Below the pieces are notes generated by a model. That model ran no database searches. It was not told where the DNA came from and was given only the letters and a program-made list of their open reading frames with translations. The translations under genes and the position numbers were made by a program. A DNA stretch of 10,983 nucleotides from contig CAYPZI010000100.1 in assembly GCA_964415185.1 (NCBI GenBank), forward strand, positions 1 through 10,983, given 5' to 3'. Positions 7,822 through 10,983 of the stretch are shown piece by piece. Positions within the stretch are counted from its first letter, which is position 1. Every line of letters starts with the position of its first letter. The DNA is from CAYVBJ01 sp964415185 (lineage in GTDB: Bacteria > Bacteroidota > Rhodothermia > Balneolales > Balneolaceae).

Positions 7822-8604
7822 ATGAAATATAATAGAAGAACCGGATTATGGATTGCATCAGTTTGCTTAACTTTTCTACTTACAGCTTTGTTCAGTGCCC
7901 ATCTTCAGGCACAAAATGACAATTCCGGAATTATCATGTCAATGACAGAATTTACTGTTAAGCCCGGGCACAACACACAATTCCGGGAAGGAATCAAGAC
8001 ATGGAAAGATTGCTACCTTGAAAATGACGGTGAGTGGACATGGAACATGTGGCAGCGGATTCAGGGCGAAGGCACTGTTTATGTATTGACATCCACAATG
8101 GCAAATTGGGCTGAAATGGATGATACCTCGGACGAAGCCGGGCAAGCCTGTCAAAACCTTGCACGTGACCTGATTACCCCGAATGTTGAAAAAGCAGTTC
8201 AAAATATGGCACGATCAATTCCAGACTTAAGCAAAGCGACATCTGCTGAAGGAAGTGTGGCCAATGTCTTTTTTTTCAGGGTAAATAATACCTCAAAATT
8301 CAGAGATGTGGTTGATGAAGTTGAAAACACACTGAACAGAGTTGAAGGAGAGCCCAGGGGTTATTGGTATAATGTTATAGGCGGCGACCTGAATGCGCCT
8401 CATTATTTTGTATCCAATATTTATGATAACTTTGCTGCAATGGATGCTAACAGGGATGATGTCTGGACTGTAGTTGAAAATGCTGACGGAAAAAAGAAAC
8501 GAAACCAGCTTCAGGCTGACTTCAGGGATGCCGTTGAAAATGTATGGTCATACATGTACCGCAGAGCTGATGATATTAGCCATAACGGGAATCAGACAAA
8601 CTAA
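7822..8604 (+). CDS. Secreted protein of unknown function, apparently two tandem dimeric alpha/beta-barrel-like units
   Basis: 260 aa. An N-terminal signal peptide has a basic start (MKYNRR), a hydrophobic core (about 9-26) and a likely signal peptidase I site after HLQA, giving a mature protein starting near Q31, so export to the periplasm or beyond is expected. The rest splits into two similar halves, about 37-130 and 146-248. Each begins with a hydrophobic strand then F.V (MSMTEFTVKPG; VANVFFFRVNN), continues with a helix containing FR, then a strand with aromatic residues (EWTWNMWQRI; RGYWYNVIGG), a strand YVLTS / YFVSN, and a segment NWAEMDD / NFAAMDA. This pattern resembles the ferredoxin-like dimeric alpha/beta barrel (antibiotic monooxygenase-like) superfamily, so one chain could make an intramolecular dimer (inference). 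The halves carry many tryptophans and tyrosines. No catalytic residue can be named. The ATG at 7822 follows an A-run without a Shine-Dalgarno sequence. It lies 168 bases after the STAS gene on the same strand. Confidence 0.85.
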   Translation: MKYNRRTGLWIASVCLTFLLTALFSAHLQAQNDNSGIIMSMTEFTVKPGHNTQFREGIKTWKDCYLENDGEWTWNMWQRIQGEGTVYVLTSTMANWAEMDDTSDEAGQACQNLARDLITPNVEKAVQNMARSIPDLSKATSAEGSVANVFFFRVNNTSKFRDVVDEVENTLNRVEGEPRGYWYNVIGGDLNAPHYFVSNIYDNFAAMDANRDDVWTVVENADGKKKRNQLQADFRDAVENVWSYMYRRADDISHNGNQTN

Positions 8605-8608
8605 ACGT

Positions 8609-8708
8609 AAAACAGAGAGGCTGCCCAAAATGTATAGCTGGCCGCAGTTTTATTTAAATTATTTAGTTTAATTTAAATAGAAATTTTCGGGCAGCTTCTC
8701 TATGTTTT
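8609..8708. terminator. Large composite hairpin, likely bidirectional terminator
   Basis: AGAGAGGCTGCCC (8614-8626) pairs with GGGCAGCTTCTCT (8689-8701), 13 positions with one G-T. It is extended inward by AAAA/TTTT past a single bulged C, and outward by AAAAC (8609-8613) with GTTTT (8704-8708) past a 2-base bulge. The AT-rich loop holds a second perfect inverted repeat, TATTTAAATTA (8651-8661) with TAATTTAAATA (8669-8679). The structure starts 5 bases after one stop codon and ends 10 bases before the other in a tail-to-tail gene pair, so it fits a two-way terminator. A small non-coding mobile or repeat element is an alternative. Confidence 0.75.
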
Positions 8709-8718
8709 GCAATACAAA

Positions 8719-10086
8719 TCAATCCTGCTCTAACGGTTTCAGCCCGTCCAGAACCCAGGGCATCAGCTCCGAAACCGTCGGATGAACCAGTACCACTTTT
8801 CTATATTCCCTGCAGGGAATGCCGCTGTGCATAATGGCTGCAAACATATTAATGATTTCGTCACCGCCCGGCCCGAGAATAGCTGCTCCCAAAACCTGGT
8901 CGGTATCGGCATCCACAAGCAGTTTTGCAAATCCGGTGGTTTCTCCCATCTCTTTTGCCCGGCTGATCTTGCTCATCGGGCGTGTAGCCTTCATTACCTT
9001 CTTGCCGGCCGCAAGAGCTTCTTTTTCAGTCATGCCTACCCGGCCGAGAGGTGGGTCACTAAACAGGGCATAAATCACATTTCTTTGAGAAATTGCCCTG
9101 TCACCACCATATAAAACATCCAGGACAATCTCGGCATCATTCACTGAGGTGTGTGTAAATGCTCCCTGCCCGTTCACATCACCTACGGCAAAAACATTGT
9201 CTACATTCGTCCGGCAATAATCATCAACCTTAATGAATCCCCGGTTATCCAGTTCTATTCCTGCCGCCGAAGGATTGATTGTGTCGCTGTTAGGCCGCCT
9301 TCCGGCAGCTATCAAAAGATGAGATCCCTGTAAGGTTTTCCCCGAATCCAGTTCAATTTCGACTCCGCCTCCCTCATTACTCACAGAAACCGCTTCGGAA
9401 TTACAAAGAACACTTACCCCCTCCTTTTCTAAAAAATCACGTATAGCTTCTGCAATATCAGAATCTTCGCGTGGCATTAACTGGCTGCTGCGCTGGATGA
9501 TTGTTACCTTGCTGCCGAAACGCCTGTACACCTGCCCGAGTTCAACCCCGATATATCCTCCCCCGATTATGAGAAGATGCTCCGGCAACTTATCCAGGTC
9601 CAATAAGCCTGCACTGTCCATCCAGGGTACATCATCAATGCCATCGATTGGCGGTTTAGCCGGTCGTGTTCCGGTATTGATATAAATATTTTTTCCTTCG
9701 AGAAGGTGTTCTCCCGCCTTTATGTTTTTAGCTCCGGTAAATTCCCCCCATTCTTTAAATAATGTGACGTTTTCAGTTCCTTCCATCCAATGTTCAAGCC
9801 CGTCACTTGACCCATTTCTGATCTCATTCATTCGCTCTCTGACCCGGTCATAATTCAAAACGGGGCCGGATGTTTCAAACCCGTAAAAATCACCTTGTTT
9901 TGCCTTATGAAATGCCCTGGCACTCGCCACAAGGGTTTTGGTAGGGGTACATCCGTAATTGACACAACTACCGCCTACTTTTTCGCCTTCAATAACTGCA
10001 ATCGAATCTCCGGATCCGATAAGTTTGCCCAACAGTGTCCCGGTTGCCTGTCCTGTTCCCAAAATTACATGGTCGAATATTTGCAT
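8719..10086 (-). CDS. FAD-dependent pyridine nucleotide-disulfide oxidoreductase, mercuric-reductase-like/RclA-like
   Basis: 455 aa, the typical length of class I flavoprotein disulfide reductases (dihydrolipoamide dehydrogenase, MerA core, RclA). The FAD loop is LGTGQATG (9-16). The redox-active disulfide is GGSCVNYGCTPTK (C41 and C46). The NAD(P)H loop is GGGYIG (175-180), followed by a strand ending IQRSS; R199 where NADH enzymes often have an acidic residue suggests NADPH (inference). FAVGDVNG (299-306) is the second FAD motif. The dimerisation domain ends with HPTVSE (H435, E440), the catalytic acid/base pair. It has no N-terminal heavy-metal-associated domain and no C-terminal cysteine pair, both expected in genuine MerA, so mercury reduction is unlikely to be its job despite the name such homologues usually receive. 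The physiological substrate is unknown; oxidative or reactive-chlorine stress, as for RclA, is one possibility. The start ATG at 10086 lacks a Shine-Dalgarno sequence. Confidence 0.93.
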   Translation of the reverse strand: MQIFDHVILGTGQATGTLLGKLIGSGDSIAVIEGEKVGGSCVNYGCTPTKTLVASARAFHKAKQGDFYGFETSGPVLNYDRVRERMNEIRNGSSDGLEHWMEGTENVTLFKEWGEFTGAKNIKAGEHLLEGKNIYINTGTRPAKPPIDGIDDVPWMDSAGLLDLDKLPEHLLIIGGGYIGVELGQVYRRFGSKVTIIQRSSQLMPREDSDIAEAIRDFLEKEGVSVLCNSEAVSVSNEGGGVEIELDSGKTLQGSHLLIAAGRRPNSDTINPSAAGIELDNRGFIKVDDYCRTNVDNVFAVGDVNGQGAFTHTSVNDAEIVLDVLYGGDRAISQRNVIYALFSDPPLGRVGMTEKEALAAGKKVMKATRPMSKISRAKEMGETTGFAKLLVDADTDQVLGAAILGPGGDEIINMFAAIMHSGIPCREYRKVVLVHPTVSELMPWVLDGLKPLEQD

Positions 10087-10090
10087 ATCT

Positions 10091-10121
10091 TGTATAGTTA
10101 ATTATTTTTGTATAGCTAATT
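10091..10121. repeat. Tandem 13-nt direct repeat in the promoter of the flavoprotein gene
   Basis: TGTATAGTTAATT (10091-10103) and TGTATAGCTAATT (10109-10121) differ at one base and are spaced 18 bases apart, 4 bases upstream of the flavoprotein start codon. The second copy overlaps the proposed -10 box and the first lies in the very short leader. Together they could be an operator, or simply a duplicated -10 region. Confidence 0.6.
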
Positions 10122-10138
10122 GAATAAAATAAAGTTAA
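10109..10138 (-). promoter_or_regulatory. Possible promoter for the flavoprotein gene
   Basis: On the minus strand TTAACT (10138-10133) and TATACA (10114-10109) are 18 bases apart, each matching 4 of 6 consensus positions, and would start transcription about 16 bases before the ATG. That leader is too short for a standard Shine-Dalgarno site, which agrees with none being seen. The second TATACA copy (10096-10091) is too close to the ATG to be the functional -10. Confidence 0.35.
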
Positions 10139-10139
10139 C

Positions 10140-10207
10140 AAGTCATCGGGTGACATGCATCAATAAATCATTTAAAGGTAATTATTCAATAGGTCACCCG
10201 GTGATTT
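10140..10207. repeat. Inverted repeat made of two TCAYCSGGTGA palindromes
   Basis: TCATCGGGTGAC (10143-10154) and GTCACCCGGTGA (10193-10204) form a 12-position inverted repeat with one mismatch (a T-G wobble in RNA), extendable outward to 10140 and 10207. Each arm is itself a near-palindrome around a single central base: TCATC-G-GGTGA (10143-10153) and TCACC-C-GGTGA (10194-10204). Their centres are 51 bases apart, close to five helical turns. It lies directly upstream of the proposed -35 box of the flavoprotein gene and about 190 bases before the GAF gene. A pair of sites for a dimeric regulator, possibly looping, is the favoured reading; a hairpin followed by TTTT is the alternative. Confidence 0.55.
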
Positions 10208-10340
10208 TCGTTTGTTGGAAAAACTAAAACAAATTAACAAAAGATTGCGACACAGGGATAAGGGTTTTTAGAACCGGTGCTTTAATATTCACCATGTTTT
10301 TTTAGATGATTATTAAAGATTTGGGGAAAATTGAGTTTTT

Positions 10341-10369
10341 TTGAATGGAAAAATGGCGAACAATAGAAA
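10341..10369 (+). promoter_or_regulatory. Possible promoter for the GAF-domain gene
   Basis: TTGAAT (10341-10346) and TAGAAA (10364-10369) are 17 bases apart, each matching 4 of 6 sigma-70-type positions, ending 30 bases before the ATG at 10400. The spacing is good, but the match is modest in an AT-rich stretch. Confidence 0.3.
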
Positions 10370-10399
10370 AAATACTTCTGACGGCCGGGGGCAGATATC

Positions 10400-10983
10400 A
10401 TGAAAACAATGAACACTAAAAACATCAGCAATGATGAACTCATTGAGAGACTTGAACTCCGCGAAAGTGAGCTTGACCTCATTAAAAACATTCAAAACAG
10501 CCTGATTGAAAACAAAGACCTGGCAGATATTTATGAACTTGTCGGAGAAAAGCTCCGTGAATTATTTGACGCACAGGTAACAGGCATTTACACATTTGAC
10601 CCTGAAAGCGGATTAGAAAATTTTCAGTATTTATATGAAGACGGTGAAAGGCTTTATCCAGAATCAAGGCCATTGAATCAGATAAGACATTGGATTATCC
10701 GGCATAAAGAAGTTTTACTGATCAATGAAAATACAGATTCAAATGTAGAGAAAATAACCGGTGAGAAACACGAACCTGTTCCCGGTACCAGGCTGCCTAA
10801 AGCCCTTATATTTGTTCCGATGGTGGTAAACAACCAGGTTAAGGGATGTATAAGCCTGCAAAACCTTGACAGGGAAAATGTATTCAGTCAATCCGATGTA
10901 CAGCTTTTAAGTACCCTTGCAAATAGCATAAGTATTGCCCTTGAAAATGCACGCCTGTTTGACGAAACCGAACAGAGAAATGC
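10400..10983 (+). CDS. GAF-domain signalling protein, N-terminal part (3' end outside window)
   Basis: The first 194 residues of a longer protein. An N-terminal helical segment (about 11-45, ELIERLELRESELDLI then NIQNSLIENKDLADIYEL) leads into one GAF domain (about 45-180). This contains VTGIYTFDPESG, ALIFVPMVVNNQVKGCISLQN and a C-terminal helix LLSTLANSISIALENARLF. GAF domains bind small molecules such as cyclic nucleotides, tetrapyrroles or bilins, but no ligand-specific residue can be identified. The tail DETEQRN and the helix-GAF spacing match proteins with several GAF units in tandem ahead of a histidine kinase or cyclase (family knowledge), so the output domain probably lies beyond the window. 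The ATG at 10400 is chosen because an in-frame TGA lies at 10379-10381 and a GGGGG run at 10387-10391 could serve as ribosome site. An ATG at 10409 is an alternative. Confidence 0.88.
   Translation, partial: MKTMNTKNISNDELIERLELRESELDLIKNIQNSLIENKDLADIYELVGEKLRELFDAQVTGIYTFDPESGLENFQYLYEDGERLYPESRPLNQIRHWIIRHKEVLLINENTDSNVEKITGEKHEPVPGTRLPKALIFVPMVVNNQVKGCISLQNLDRENVFSQSDVQLLSTLANSISIALENARLFDETEQRN

Larger units (their letters stand above)
10087..10399. other. Divergent intergenic region, 313 bases without a gene
   Basis: The spacer separates the flavoprotein gene (-) from the GAF-domain gene (+) and is markedly AT-rich. It holds, in order, the tandem TGTATAG repeat, a possible minus-strand promoter, the paired palindromes and a possible plus-strand promoter near 10341-10369. 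The part between about 10208 and 10340 shows only A- and T-runs and no supported feature. Open frames on the minus strand here (about 10282-10495) extend into the GAF gene and look like antisense shadows. Confidence 0.7.

Noticed and set aside
7625..7825. 66-codon open frame on the plus strand between the STAS gene and the secreted protein
   Set aside because: It overlaps the STAS 3' end in another frame, lacks a ribosome site, has no domain-like pattern and ends at the start of the next gene. The spacer is better read as non-coding.
3242..8604. A polysaccharide utilisation locus around the hybrid regulator
   Set aside because: No SusC/SusD pair, glycoside hydrolase or TonB-dependent receptor is present in the window.
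8474..8671. 65-codon open frame on the plus strand overlapping the end of the secreted protein
   Set aside because: It is out of frame inside a real gene and runs into the composite hairpin, so it is a shadow.
8719..10086. Naming the flavoprotein merA
   Set aside because: The MerA metal-binding domain, the C-terminal cysteine pair and mer neighbours are all missing.
10282..10495. Minus-strand open frames at the start of the GAF gene
   Set aside because: They are serine/leucine- or phenylalanine-rich translations antisense to the GAF protein, with no motif and no convincing start.

Overview
The window looks like ordinary chromosomal DNA from a Bacteroidota/Balneolota-type bacterium (inference). 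Three things point there: a hybrid two-component system (propeller sensor, kinase, receiver and AraC output in one protein), an architecture largely known from Bacteroidota and relatives; start sites that mostly lack Shine-Dalgarno sequences; and a signal peptide ending in the typical QA|Q pattern. No rRNA, tRNA, CRISPR array, phage gene or transposase was seen.

Layout: 1-239 is the 3' end of a sensor histidine kinase gene (+). 378-1556 is an MFS transporter (-), divergent from an NADP-type glutamate dehydrogenase (1806-3143, +). That gene converges on a very long hybrid two-component sensor/regulator gene (3242-7216, -), which is interrupted by a run of exactly 100 N (6557-6656). Divergent from the hybrid regulator is a small STAS-domain protein (7312-7653, +), followed by a secreted protein of unknown function that seems to carry two copies of a dimeric alpha/beta-barrel-like unit (7822-8604, +). 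That gene converges, across a large composite hairpin, on a mercuric-reductase-like flavoprotein disulfide reductase (8719-10086, -). A 313-base divergent spacer with repeats and paired palindromes then leads to the 5' part of a GAF-domain signalling protein (10400 to the window end, +).

The genes do not form one obvious operon. Orientation alternates almost gene by gene, so most are probably separate transcription units. The common theme is sensing and regulation (two partial signalling proteins at the edges, the hybrid regulator, the STAS protein), with single metabolic genes between them: ammonia assimilation, a redox enzyme and a transporter. The hybrid regulator lacks the SusC/SusD and glycoside hydrolase neighbours it usually controls. 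The nearest possible partners in this window are the divergent STAS gene and the secreted alpha/beta-barrel-like protein.

I found no convincing new multi-gene system. The items most worth a second look are the duplicated secreted protein, the paired palindromes at 10143-10204, the composite hairpin at 8609-8708, and the propeller-blade count around the assembly gap.
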